Below are positions 22,381 to 33,910 of a stretch of DNA of 64,000 nt, in pieces (within the stretch, counting starts at the first letter, position 1; every line of letters starts with the position of its first letter). Under the pieces are notes generated by a model that saw only the letters and a list, made by a program, of their open reading frames with translations, was not told the origin of the DNA and searched no databases. The translations under genes and the position numbers were made by a program. This stretch comes from Astragalus membranaceus (taxonomy: Eukaryota; Streptophyta; Magnoliopsida; Fabales; Fabaceae): contig CM076847.1 in the NCBI GenBank assembly GCA_039519185.1, positions 82,621,100-82,685,099 on the forward strand. Reading direction: 5' to 3'.

Positions 22381-23751
22381 ATGAAAGGTTTATTGAAAAG
22401 CTTCATGAGTGATTGTAAAACAACTATGAAAACTCATGAAGCTTTCATTAAGAATCTGGAAGTTCAGATGGGGCAGATAGCTAATGTCCTTACCCAAAGA
22501 GCTAGTGGATCATTACCATCCACTACAGAAGCCTCAACTTCAAATGCTACAGGGAAGGAGCATGTAAAAGCTATATCTTTAAGGAGTGGGAAAGATTTGA
22601 CAGGACCATCAGCTGTTTCAGCTGATGAAAAAAACAAAAACTCTGAAAAACAAAAAGAACCTGCAACAGACGCTACAGCGCCTAAACCTAACGCTGCAGC
22701 GCCTGTTGCTGAAAAGATACCACCACCACCCAGAATTATTCCAACATATCCTGACCCTCCATACCCTCAAAGACTTCGAAAGGCTCATGAAGACAAGCAG
22801 TTCAACAAATTCCTAGAAGTCCTTAAACAGTTGCATATTAATGTCCCTTTGGTGGAGGCTCTCCAACAAATGCCCAACTATGCAAAGTTTATGAAGGATG
22901 TGCTCACTAAGAGGGGAAGACTTGGGGAATTTGAGACAGTAGCAATGACTGGGGAGTGCAGCATGTTGATGCAGAACCGGCTCCCACCCAAATCAAAGGA
23001 TCCTGGCAGTTTTACTATACCATGCTCAATTGGAAATTTTTACTCTGGCCGTGCTCTATGTGATTTGGGAGCCAGCATAAATCTTATGCCCAAGTCCATA
23101 TACACACAGCTAGGAGTGGGGACTGCCAAACCTACCTCACTTACACTGCAGCTAGCTGACAGAACCCTTGCTTATCCAGAAGGAATTTTAGAAGATGTTC
23201 TAATAAAGGTAGACAAATTTGTATTTCCTGTTGATTTTGTAATTTTGGATTTTGATGTAGATAAAGAAGTACCTATCATACTGGGAAGGCCATTCTTGGC
23301 TACTGGAAGAACTCTAATAGATGTGCAGAGAGGAGAATTGATCATGAGGGTCAATGACCAAGAAGTCAAGTTCAATATCCTCAAAGCTATGAAATTTCCA
23401 GACCCCGACATTGAACAGTGCTCCTTTGTTTCTGTTCTTGACCAAGTGGTTCAGATTCATTTCCAGAAAAGCACAAATCATCTGAGGCAATTACTAGACA
23501 ACACTGAAGATGCAGGATCTGATACAGAAGCTGCAAAAGAGGAGGAACTGACAGTTAAAGAAATTTGGGCCAGAAAGTATGAATCTCTGGAGAAACAGAA
23601 TTCTGATATAAGGAAGAATCTGCCCTCAACTGAACAGCCACCAACTCTGGAACTGAAGGAGTTACCTTCACACCTCAAATATGCATATCTGGGGGACAAT
23701 AGCACTTTGTCAGTTATAATAGCTTCTGATCTTTCTGAACCACAAGAGTAG
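22381..23751 (+). pseudogene. Athila gag C-terminus and protease
   Basis: 456 codons ending in TAG (23749-23751); the frame reopens directly after it. The first about 60 residues are the gag end (KNLEVQMGQIANVL), followed by an Ala/Pro/Lys linker holding two CGCTRYAGCG copies. The aspartic protease has CDLGASINLMP near residue 226, a DLG variant of the usual DTG, and the second-lobe box IILGRPFLATGRTLID near 298-313. The gag N-terminus is missing. Confidence 0.8.
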
Positions 23752-24944
23752 GATCTGATTCAAGCGCTGCAGCGGCATAAAAAGGCTATTGGGTGGCAAA
23801 TGGCAGATATTAAAGGTATCAGCCCCACCATCTGTATGCACAGGATAGTGTTAGAAGAATATTCTAAAAACTGTATTGAAGGGCAAAGGAGGTTGAACCC
23901 TATTATGAAGGAAGTGGTGAAGAAAGAAATCATCAAATGGTTGGATGCAGGTATTGTGTACCCCATATCAGACAGTGCATGGGTTAGCCCTGTGCAGTGT
24001 GTGCCAAAGAAAGGAGGGGTAACAGTAATTACTAATGAGATGAGTGAGCTGCTTCCAACCAGAATTGTGACAGGATGGAGGATCTGCATGGACTACAGGA
24101 GGTTGAACAAAGCCACAAGGAATGATCATTTCCCATTGCCTTTCATTGACCAGATGCTGGACAGGCTAGCAGGAAAAGAATTTTATTGCTTTCTTGATGG
24201 TTATCCAGGTTATAACCAGATTGCAATAATACCTGAGTATCAGCAGAAAACTACATTCACTTGTCCATATGGTACCTTTGTCTTTAGAAGGATGCCATTT
24301 GGCCTGTGTAATGCACCTGCCACTTTCCAAAGGTGTATGATGGCAATTTTTCTGACTACATTGAAAGATCCATGGAAGTTTTCATGGATGACTTCTCTGT
24401 GTTTGGAGAAACATTCCATCTATGCCTGTCCAACTTGGAAGAAATCCTGATTAGGTGTGAAGAAACTAACCTTATGCTGAATTGGGAGAAATGCCATTTT
24501 ATGGTACAAGAAGGTATAGTTTTGGGTCACAGAATATCCAAAAAAGGGCTGGAAGTGGACAAGGCAAAAATAGAGGTCATTGAGAAGCTACCTCCTCCAA
24601 CAAACATTAAGGGCATAAGAAGCTTTTTAGGGCATGCTGGATTCTATAGGAGGTTCATAAAAGATTTTTCAAAAATATCCAAACCTCTGTGTCAACTGTT
24701 ACAGCATGATGTCCCTTTCATATTTGAAGAACAATGCATGCAAGCCTTCCAGAAACTGAAAAAAGCTCTAATAACAGCACCAGTTATTATAGCTCCTGAC
24801 TGGAGTAAGCCTTTTGAGCTTATGTGTGATGCTAGTGACTTTGCAATTGGAGCTGTGCTTGGGCAAAGGTATGATAAAATTTTCCATTCAATTTATTATG
24901 CTAGTAGAACACTTGTAGAGGCTCAACTGAATTACAGTTACTGA
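23752..24944 (+). pseudogene. Athila reverse transcriptase, frameshifted
   Basis: This continues the gag-protease frame past the TAG. RT blocks seen are GWRICMDYRRLNKAT (near 24076), FPLPFIDQMLDRL, and FMDDFSVFG, which replaces the usual YxDD box and lies in a second frame. The frame changes in a T-run near 24350 (first frame to 24450, second 24333-24944), so RT is split just before its catalytic box. RNase H begins with LMCDASDFAIGAVLGQ and the frame breaks again at about 24940. Confidence 0.8.
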
Positions 24945-25770
24945 AAAGGAATTATTGGCAGTTGTCTTTGCATTTGACAAGTATAGATCGTACTTTATAG
25001 GTACAAAAGTAATTGTTTTCACTGACCATTCTGCCATCAAGTACTTGATCACAAAAAAAGATGCAAAGCCAAGGCTAATAAGGTGGGTTCTCCTACTCCA
25101 AGAGTTTGATTTAGAAATTAGAGATAAAAAGGGAGTGGAGAACCAAGTTGCTGATCATCTATCTAGAATAGAAAGAGAAAATGCAGGTACAGCAGGAGGA
25201 AAGATCAAAGAATACTTTCTAGATGAGCAGCTATTGGCAATAACTGCTAAATCATCAACCGCAGTAGCGGTTAGTGTAAAAACACTAGACGCTGTAGCGC
25301 CTGAACCTGCAACACCTTGGTATGCTGACATAGTAAATTTTCTGGTTAGCAAGGTGGTACCTGCTGAGATGACTTATCAGCAAAAGAGAAGGTTCTTTCA
25401 CACAACAAGACAATACTATTGGGATGAACCTTTTCTGTACAAAAAGTGTCAAGACCAGTTAATGAGGAGATGCCTAGCAGAGGAAGAACAAGACCAAGTA
25501 CTAGAGCACTGCCATGCTTCGCCATGTGGTGGGCATTTTCGTGGTATTAGAACTGCTGCTAAGGTATTACAATCTGGCTATTATTGGCCCTCACTTTTTA
25601 AAAATGCTCAGGACTTTGTGAAAAAGTGTGACAGATGCCAAAGAACTGGGAACATTTCAAATAAACATGAAATGCCTTTAACAAACATTCTAGAGGTTGA
25701 ACTCTTTGATGTTTGGGGAATGGATTTCATGAGACATTTTCCCCTTCTCATGGAAACCTGTACATTTTAG
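24945..25770 (+). pseudogene. Athila RNase H end and integrase N-terminus
   Basis: The third frame of the broken polyprotein. It includes the RNase H end (FTDHSAIKYLI near 25016; NQVADHLSRIE near 25142), a linker with CCGCAGTAGCGG and CGCTGTAGCG words, and the HHCC zinc finger of integrase (HCHASPCGGH near 25508; KKCDRCQRTGN near 25624). The frame breaks near 25740, inside the integrase core. Confidence 0.8.
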
Positions 25771-26600
25771 TAGGTGTAGACTATGTTTCAAAATGGGTAG
25801 AAGCTGTAGCTCTACCCAATAATGATGCAAGGTCTGTGAGCAAATTTTTGCTGAAAAATATATTCACAAGGTTTGGAACTCCTAGAGCCATCATAAGTGA
25901 TGAGGGGTCTCATTTCTGTAATAAATTAATTAAGACCCTCTTGGCTAAATATGGAGTTAAACATAAAATAGCCACTGCTTATCATCCACAAACTAGTGGT
26001 CAAACTGAGTTATCAAACAGAGAAATAAAAAGAATGTTGGAGAAAATGGTAGGGCCTTCAAGAAAAGAATGGTCAATGCACCTAGATGATGCATTGTGGG
26101 CCTACAGGACTGCTTTTAAAACACCTCTAGGGATGTCTCCCTATAGGCTGGTTTATGGAAAATCCGGTCACTTGCCAATTGAGCTTCAACACAAAGCCCA
26201 TTGGGCATTGAAAAAACTCAATTTTGACTACAAGGAAGCAGGAGGTGCTAGGTTGCTGCAATTGAATGAATTAGAAGAAATTAGGCACTTTGCCTATGAA
26301 AATACAGCAATCTACAAAGAAAAAACTGAAGTATGGCATGACCAGAAATTGCTCAGAAGAGAGCTGACTGAAGGAGGGGATGTGTTGTTGTTCAACTCCG
26401 GCTTAAAATTGTTTCCTGGTAAGTTGAAATCTAGGTGGTCTGGCCCATTTAAATTGATGAAAATATATAACCATGGTGCAGTAGACCTCTATGATCCAGC
26501 AACTAACACTACCTTTAAAGTTAATGGTCAAAGGGTCAAGCAATACTTTGATGGAAATGTGGTAAGAAACAAAACCAGAATTGAGTTTAAAGATCTCTAA
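25713..26600 (+). pseudogene. Athila integrase core and C-terminus
   Basis: The fourth frame. It starts in the catalytic core (VDYVSKWVEAVALPNNDA) and continues with the second catalytic Asp in IISDEGSHFCN and the Glu region in AYHPQTSGQTELSNREIKRML. The C-terminal part ends VNGQRVKQYF and a TAA at 26598. No chromodomain is present, as expected for Athila. Confidence 0.8.
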
Positions 26601-27178
26601 TTAAAAGAGAAAGTCTGGCTGCAGACTCCTAAAGCAAGCGCTCTTGGGAGGAACCCCAAGGAGTTTAACTAATTTACTGTTCTGTTGTGTTCTTCTGTCT
26701 GCAGGAAATTCCAGGTAATAAATTTAGCGCTGCAGCGTTCAGCTATGCAAAGGCGCTACAGCGGTTGTTATTGAAGGACATGACCAGAGTCAAACAAAAA
26801 AATAAAATGTCTTAACTCAGTAATGACGTGGCAATGTCAGAACCTTATCCTATCTGCTCCTGCAGCAGTAAACAGCAACTCACCCACACCACTTTTCCTC
26901 TCTCTCCCATCACTCACTCACAACGGTCACTTCTCCCTTTCCCCCACGCACGCATTTACTTTTCTATTTTCAAAACCGCCTTCAACGCCCCACTCGCAAG
27001 CCAAAACCGTCTCCACCGTTAAAATCGAAGCCATAACCCCTTCTTCTCTCTTCTTCCCAACACAGAACTAAGCATTTTTCAAAAACCCTAACCGTCCATC
27101 ACTAAACCATTTTCAAAACCAACCACAGCAACGGTTAAAAATCAGGTTGCAACAAAGAAATCTGGAAAAAGGGCTAAC
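26601..27178. other. Athila spacer between integrase and third ORF
   Basis: Non-coding. Contains two CGCTRYAGCG palindromes (26728-26737, 26754-26763) and a C/A-rich leader just before the third ORF. The overlapping short frames 26823-27071 are not supported. Confidence 0.6.
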
Positions 27179-28951
27179 ATGGAAACAGAAGTCTCAAAAC
27201 CTTCTAAAAATGCTTTAGACCCTCAAAGATTCTGGAAAATGGACTTTATAGCAGAAAGGGAGTTTAGAACTGAGAAAGCCCCAGATGCCTTCGTAACAGC
27301 CGTAACAGCGTTGGGTTGGGAAAATTTCATCAAGCATCGCAAGGAGTATGTGACAGCGCTGGTTAGGGAATTTTACACAGAGATTGAAGAACCTAAAGAA
27401 GGAAAACCTCAAACCTATTCCATGGTTAGGGGTGAGACGGTCAATTTCAACGCCAGGGCCATAAACGATCTTTTCCATCTTGGATACCATGGAAAAGCCC
27501 TGGAAAACAAGGTGCAGACATGGGGAGATGTTGAAATGGAGGAAGTCAGAGAGCGCATCTGTGTTGAAGGGGCCAAATGGGATAAATTTGGTGCTGAATA
27601 CAAGATCAAGAGGGCTTATCTATGTGAGGAAGCTAATTTGTGGTGCAGCTTCATTATGCACTCCCTGCTACCTACTTCTCACACTACTTTTGTGGAAAAA
27701 GAAAGGCTAATAGTCATAGATGCAATTATGGCTGGTGAGAAGATTGATGTGGGGAGGTTGATTGCAAAAGAAATAGAAAAGTGCAGAATCAAAAAGGGAG
27801 GTAATCTTTACTTTCCATGTCTGATCACTGACTTGTGCTTAAGTGCTGATGTTGAGGTTGAAATGAAGGAAGAAAGAAGATCCCCTCAAGGAGCATTCCC
27901 TTGTGCTTTTAAGGCAAAGCAGAAGCCTGCCGCTACAGCGTCTACAGACATTGTAGCGCTACAGCGGCTGTCGCTGAAGCAGCAGGTCCTCTGCAAGTTT
28001 GTTAAGGAAAAGTTTGAATGGGAGAAGGCAATGTATGCCCAGATCTCAAAAGGAAAAAGCTCTTTTCCACCCCCTGAATTCCCTGAATGGTTAATGGATG
28101 AAGAGCCATCAAAAAGGGTGGAACATAAGGAGAGTAAGGCTGAGAAAAGGAAACCAGTAAAGAGCCCAGTCAAGAGGCCAAAGAAAAGCTCTGTCAAAAA
28201 GGTAAAGAAGGTGATAATAGAAGAGGAAGAAAGTCTGGAATCAGAATGAATGGAGGAAATTAGTGAGGAAGATGAGGAAGAAACAAAGCAAGTAATGAAA
28301 GAAATGGAGAAGGGTGATGAAGAAGAAACATCTGGGGAAGAATCTGGGAGCACTAAGGAAGAGGAAAGCAGTAGTGAAAAAACCCCTAGCCCAAGCCCTA
28401 AAAAGCAGAAGTCCCCACCAAAACAACCACCCACCAAAAGCACTCCCCCATCAACCCCCGCCCCAAAGAAAACACCACCTAAAGAAGCCCAAAAAGAAGC
28501 TGAGAAACAACAACCCCATCACCAACAAAAAACACCTGAAACCCCATCTGCCAAAGCCACCAACATTCAGAAATCCTACTCAAGGGCAAGGAGAAGCCCA
28601 GGAGTCAAACTGGATGATCACCCAGAAGAAGGTGTTCAGATAGCAGACGCTACAGCGGCTATACCTGCAGTGTCTGGTGACCCTATTCCTGAGGTAATTC
28701 TGACAGAAGAAGATAGTGAGAAGACCATTGAGGAGGAAGCTGCTGAAGAATTGGTGCATATGAAAGAAAGCAAGGAAGGACAGCTGAAAGAAGGAGCTCA
28801 GTTGGAAGAAGAGCAAGAGAAAGGTGAAGAAGCAGCAAGCGCTGCAGCGGTGGAAAAGCCAAAGCCACCAGCACCAAAGAAGAAAGGTGCCAGGGCAGTG
28901 CCAATTGCCCCTTCCAGGGCCAGCAAGCGCCTAAAGGCAGGGGCAATCTAA
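27179..28951 (+). pseudogene. Athila third ORF (env position), one in-frame TGA
   Basis: The frame runs 27179-28249, ends in TGA, and resumes with an ATG at 28250 in the same frame to 28951 (591 codons in total including the stop). The N-terminal 200 residues (WENFIKHRKEYVTALVREFY; WCSFIMHSLLPTSH) match the plant transposon domain seen in Athila third ORFs (PF20167). The rest is low-complexity: Lys-rich, then Glu-rich, then Pro/Lys-rich. No signal peptide or clear membrane helix supports a true envelope. Several CGCTRYAGCG copies lie in the linkers. The function of this ORF is unknown across the lineage. Confidence 0.75.
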
Positions 28952-30095
28952 GGCAAGTGTTAGTGGCTGTTTAAGCCTAAATGATGTATTTTGTGGTGTG
29001 TGGTCAATTAGCTTTTGTTTAAGGCCTCTCCCTTTTTGCCAAGCAGTGAGGACACTGCTAAATTTTAAAGTCTGGGGGAGGACCTTATGGTCATTAAATG
29101 ATGTTTTGTTAAGTACAATTATGTTTTGATTAATTATAATTAATTAAAGTATGCCGTGTTTTGTGTGTTTAAATAGAAAATATGAGTAGCTGCATGTTTT
29201 AAATTTTTTAGTAAACAAAAAACTGAAATTGTGTAGCCAAATAAAATGACAGTTGAATGATTTTGTGTGCAAACAATTGAATGGTTTTATTGCTACTTTT
29301 GCACAAAACTCTTAAGCTTAGAAAAGAACTAGTTGGCTAGGGATAATCTAAGGCTAAAGTTAGTCTTGGTTAACCAAGGGAGAGTCAAGTTTTTATTAAA
29401 AATTGAGAATAGTTTTTAAGCCTAAGTTTGGGGGTGCATCGGTTATATTAAGGCTAGGTGTAAAGATGATAGCTTGGTCAAGTGCAATAAGAAACAAAAG
29501 TGTATAAATGGTCATGAAAAAGTTGTAAAAAGCCTAAAAACAAAATACTGAGTTGTTCCAAAAGTGCATAAAAAGAAAAGAAAAATAAAAAAAATGCAAA
29601 TAAAGAGCTCAGTAATAAAGGCAGTAATTCTTTTGTTCAAACACATCACCAGCGCTACAGCGTTAAAAGCGCTACAGCGTTGAGATATCTCCAAATTAAA
29701 AACTTAGTGCACTGACCAATAATCTGAAACACCTAATTCAAGCCCTTTGTTGTGCTTTGAAGCCCCTCATTACCTAGGTGAATTTGCTAATCCACTCTCT
29801 ATTTTGAAAAAATTCTTTGGCTAATCCAAAAGAAGGCCCCTCTATCCAAAGCCTTAGAAAAATGCTGAAACTGGCTAGGAACTGAGCTAAGCTTTGATGT
29901 CACAAGCACAACTGAGCAGTAATGATTTTATTCTATTGTGAACCACAATGGTGTGTGAAAATGATCCAATTGGCTTATGCATAATTTTTTTTTTGAAATT
30001 CTGTTTAATTTAAAGACTGCAGCTAGTTATATGGTTAAGTTATCTTATTCAAGTGTCATTACTTGGGGACAAGCAATGGTTTAAGTTTGGGGGTG
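28952..30095. other. Athila 3' non-coding region and polypurine tract
   Basis: No ORF. Repeated AAGTTTGGGGGTG words (near 29421 and 30083) are typical polypurine-type tracts; the last directly precedes the LTR. Two CGCTACAGCG copies sit at 29653 and 29670. Confidence 0.7.
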
Positions 30096-31572
30096 TGATA
30101 ACTCTATTTTATATAGGTTATTTATGCCCTTAATACTTAAATCAAGCTCACTTCTCAAGTAATTTTAGTACTTAAATATGTGAATATGTGATTAATAGTG
30201 TAAAAACAGGTTATAAGTCAATTCCCTAAATATTGGGCATAATAGGTGGCTTTGTGAATATATTGATGTTCTGCCTTAGTGCTGCAGCGGTATGCCATCA
30301 ATGAGACGCTACAGCGTTATGAGGCGGCTGGCCATTGGGATATTTGTGTAACCACTTGCTGAAACGCTGAGTCATCACTCTTATCTCTTATCCTCAGCAT
30401 GACATTGAAGCCCAAGTGGAGTCAACAAGACACTTGGCGCCTCCCAATTGATTCCCACTTGATAGTTGGTAATGATTTTAATCATTACCACTTTTTGTAA
30501 AGTAGCTTTATGGATAATCAAGATATTATCTAATTAAGATATTATTTAATTAGGATATTATCTATTAGGAATATATCTAATAGAAGAGACACACAAGAGA
30601 CGGATGATCATCAGTCCTACGTGAAGAGAAAGTTTTAACTTGGAGAAGAGCTAACTTGACATTTTGGTTTTCCTCTATTGTTATTCCAATCTTGAAGCTT
30701 TTATTTGTAATATAGTTTTTAGATTTCATAAGAGGTTTTGTTCAAGCCATAACTTCATCTAACGTATATGACTTGGGATTCTTGGAGTGCATCATTTGCA
30801 ACCATTCTCCTTTTCTATACCTACGGTAATATAAGCTTGTTTGTTTGTATTGCGATGATGAAGCTTGTGATGAGCTAAATCACTTTGTAGTTGGATTGTT
30901 CTTAGTGTGTAATGAACCTTGAGTAGCTTTTATATAATATTATGATGTTTGCGTTTCATTTCTTGTGTTATAATGCTTTCAACTTTGTTTTGGGACTGAT
31001 CAACTAAAATAAGGGAGCTTTGTGGGTACAAACATGGTTCACAAAGAGAACTCAATGAATGATATGAATGAAAAACCCTTTAAAGACATTTAAAGGAAGT
31101 ACTACTTAACCCTAGACATAGGGGAGTAATAGTTCATAAGGTGTATGCTGTAAGATCTTAATATACAGGGGTAAAACTTATTTAGAACCTAGACATAGGA
31201 GTCTTGTAACATAGCCCTGACGATAGTGTCTGAAAGGCACGCCACCATGACGCTACAACGTCTGTTGATTCTGTAAGCGCTACAGCGCTTAACACTACAG
31301 CGTCTAATATTATAGTACACTACTCTTGGGAATTTACATAACTGCTGAGCTATCCAACTCAATCTTAAATATCTTCAATATTCATTACTATTTTATCTCA
31401 AATCACTATGTTTACAACTCTACACTCTTATTTGTCACCATACTTGTTTTACTAAATTGCTAATCACTTAAACTTCTTAGATTAATTCCAATCCCTGTGG
31501 CAACGAACTTTACTTATCATTGTATTACTTGTTGCGATTGTGTATACTTGCACATCTACTTTTCGCACAACA
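30096..31572 (+). repeat. 3' LTR of the Athila-like element
   Basis: Starts TGATAACTCTATTTTATA after the polypurine tract and ends TTTTCGCACAACA. The terminal GCGATTGTGTATACTTGCAC block is typical of Athila LTR ends. It contains CGCTACAGCG words at 30307, 31278 and degenerate copies at 30280, 31251 and 31293. Confidence 0.8.
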
Positions 31573-32272
31573 ACTATGCAGGGGATTTAGAAGACACGAA
31601 AAGCACTTCAGGGTATGTCTTCTTGCTAAGTGAAGGTACTGTGGCTTGGTGTTCTAAAAAACAGCCCATTGTTTCCCTCTCCACGACAGAAGCGGAGTTT
31701 GTAGCAGCAGGTACTGCTGCATGTCAAGCAGTTTGACTGAGAAAAATCATGAATGAATTGAGCTTGAGTTCTGAGGATAGCACTGAAATATATTGTGACA
31801 ATAGTTCAGCTATTAAATTGTCACATAATCCCATTCTTCATGAGAGAAGTAAACATATAGAGGTAAGATTTCACTACCTCAGGGAGCTGGTTAAAGCAGG
31901 AAGTATCAAGTTGAGCCACTGTGGAACCAAAGAGTAGATTGCAGATATATTCACTAAAGCTCTCAGCAGAGAAAATTTTATCAGACTCAGGAGCCAGTTG
32001 GGGATTTGCAAAATTCCTAATGTAAACTAGATGTACATAGATGAACGTCCTGTTCAAGGGAGAGTTTGTTAGGAATTCTTTGTGTACTAAACTAGTCAAG
32101 TTGACTTATTAGAGGGTCAATTTGGTAATCTTGTAAATTTTAGTTTTTAGTTAACAACTCCCCAACTATCTGTAACAGACTTGTATACTGAGGTACATGA
32201 TATAAGTACCTCTTCTTATCAATAAAGTCAGTTTTTCGCATATAACTGTATCAGCATCAAGAACACCTAACA
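31573..32272 (+). mobile_element. Old copia element: RNase H end plus 3' LTR
   Basis: Remnant of a Ty1/copia element. The frame 31578-32030 encodes the RNase H end (DTKSTSGYVFLLSEGTVAWC; VSLSTTEAEFVAAG; CDNSSAIKLSHNPILHERSK; ADIFTKALSRENF). It is interrupted by TGA at 31734 where copia has Trp and TAG at 31935 where it usually has Gln. A purine tract (CAAGGGAGAG) precedes the short LTR, TGTTAGGAATTC at 32067 to about 32258-32272, which contains AATAAAG. The 5' part is missing left of the Athila insertion. Confidence 0.75.
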
Positions 32273-32399
32273 CGTCAAAAACGGTTGTTTTTTTTTTATA
32301 ACAAACCCCCCCCCCCCCATTGTACCCCTTACCCACCAAATTGACCAAACGGACCAAAATACTCCTAAAAAATTATTAAAAAACTAAATCATTCCTCAT

Positions 32400-32495
32400 T
32401 CCGTCATATTTCCGAAAATACCATTTTTTTAGGTATTTTCGGAAGGTTAGATTCCAGGGAATTCCGGAAATACCTCTTTCTATTTCTGGAATTTT
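32400..32495. repeat. Left hairpin block of the Mutator-type element
   Basis: Arms CCGAAAATACC and GGTATTTTCGG form one hairpin; TTCCAGGGAATTCCGGAA and AGGTATTT-like words follow. It mirrors the right block at 33755-33910. Confidence 0.65.
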
Positions 32496-32509
32496 TTTTT
32501 GCTTTTTCA

Positions 32510-33637
32510 GTGGCAACCAGAACAGGAAACATAGAGCGAGGCGAGCATTCAGGAGCGGGAGGAGATGAGCAGAGTCCTTCTGGCAGTAGGAGTAGGTTCC
32601 GAATGAGGACTAGACAAGCCGGACACGCGTCTGAGCGTCAGAGACGTGTCAGAGAGCGAGAGCGGCAGGAGGCTGAGCCAGACGCCATGCATGTAGATGA
32701 CCAGGCTGAGGCTGGGGTTGCTCAGCATGATGATGAGGCTGCTGAGCAGGTTTTGTTACACCGGTTGCATGTCCACTGCGTCCAAAGACTACTACAGACG
32801 GGACAGGTAATACTTTTAATAATTTGTTTATTTTTTAACAATTAATTACTTTTAATAATTTATTAATTACTTTTATTTTTTTACAAGACCGGGGTAAGAT
32901 TAAAGTTGCTTCTCATGGGGGAAGATACTGAAGATGAGACCTCAGCAACACCACTCACATATAGCAGGATGGTTGTAGTAGGCCCATCAGTTTGAGCTGG
33001 ACATCACACCTCTCGGCAACATCAACCACGAGCTCATATCAGCTTTTGTGGAGAGGGGGCATTCTAAGACCAGCTCATTCCACATGCCATGGGGGGAGAT
33101 GACAGTGACGTTGGGCGACGTGTCCGTGTTGCTCCACTTGCCGCTCACCGGCACATCGTTGGCGCATTGGCCACATTTTGACACTGCCGATGCTATTCGG
33201 GTTGGAGTTGACCTGCTGGGCAGAGTGTCAGTTCAACAAGGGACCGACATTCCAATTTTCTTTCTTGATGGGTGAACGATGCTTGTTACTGGGAGAAGTC
33301 GCAGATTGGCTGCTGATGTTCATCTCCGGAGGTCATAGTACAACAGCTGATGTTCTATCAGTCCCCAGCGCTGGCTTTCAGGGACAGCAGTCGACGGACA
33401 CCCGTCCAGGGTGCTTGTGATGACGAGTACCTACCATGGTACTTCCAGGTGTCCATTCCCCGCTTGACTCCGACTCCGCCTTCGCCTCCAGAGGGTGTTG
33501 GTCCACTTCCCTATGAGTCCAGGGAGAGAGTAGCTAGGCATGTCCAGGATGCCTATCATAGTCTTTTGGCAGTCGACGGCATTCCTGGGGATGTCTACGA
33601 TAGTCTGTTGGCTGCTATACAGCTTTTTGACATTTAG
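32510..33637 (+). pseudogene. Plant mobile domain (PMD/MAIN-like) gene, broken
   Basis: The N-terminal part (32510-32808) is Arg/Glu-rich low-complexity sequence. A GT-AG intron is plausible at 32806-32886 (CAG|GTAATA ... TTACAAG). The PMD core (PF10536) is recognisable at about 32990-33275: VERGHSKTSSFHMPWGEMTV, TLGDVSVLLHLPLTG. The end at 33350-33637 contains CDDEYLPWYFQVSIPRL and ends in TAG. The frame shifts between these pieces and stops occur before the core (TGA near 32994), so it is not a working gene. PMD proteins occur both as host genes and as transposon cargo (established); here the flanking TIRs and duplication show cargo. Confidence 0.65.
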
Positions 33638-33754
33638 TTGTATTATTTTTGTATTTTTACTGTATTAATACTGATTATTATTGTTTATTAGTTTAGCAAG
33701 TTTCGTTACATTTAATTATTTCGCATAAATTTTTTTAATTTAAAAAAAATTAAA

Positions 33755-33910
33755 AATTTCCGGAAATACACATATTTCCGGAAGGTAGAAATATGTGTTT
33801 TCCGGAAATACCTAAAAAGAGGTATTTCCGGAAGCCAAAAATGGCTTCCGAAAATATCTCTTTGTAGGTATTTCCGAAAAACACATATTTCTGCCTTCCG
33901 AAAATTTTTA
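33755..33910. repeat. Right hairpin array of the Mutator-type element
   Basis: Overlapping inverted repeats built from TTTCCGGAAATA: for example CCGGAAATACACATATTTCCGG, 22 bp (near 33768), and TTCCGGAAATACCT paired with AGGTATTTCCGGAA (near 33799-33832). Several alternative hairpins compete for the same arms. Confidence 0.75.

Larger units (their letters stand above)
22671..31302. repeat. Dispersed palindrome CGCTRYAGCG in the Athila copy
   Basis: Perfect or near-perfect copies start at 22671, 22692, 25290, 26728, 26754, 27931, 27957, 28648, 28840, 29653, 29670, 30307 and 31278; degenerate ones at 25260, 30280, 31251 and 31293. They occur in coding linkers, in both spacers and in the LTR, but not in the RT or integrase cores. 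CGCTGCAGCG is a perfect palindrome; CGCTACAGCG has one mismatch pair. Confidence 0.85.
22350..31572 (+). mobile_element. Athila-like Ty3/gypsy element, 5'-truncated
   Basis: Order seen: end of gag, protease, RT, RNase H, integrase, a 600-bp spacer, an env-position ORF, a 1.1-kb non-coding stretch, polypurine tract (TTTGGGGGTG at about 30085) and a 3' LTR (30096-31572). This order, the PF20167-like third ORF and the TGATAAC LTR start fit the Athila lineage. The 5' LTR, leader and most of gag are missing. Pol is broken by one stop and three frameshifts. A dispersed palindrome CGCTRYAGCG runs through the whole copy. It lies inside an older copia element, whose remaining 3' part starts at 31573. 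Confidence 0.85.

Noticed and set aside
27886..28443. 185-codon minus-strand Ser/Phe-rich frame
   Set aside because: Shadow of the Lys/Glu-rich tail of the Athila third ORF.
32510..32845. Working plant mobile domain host gene
   Set aside because: Frames are broken before and after the core, and the whole lies between transposon ends with a 9-bp duplication.
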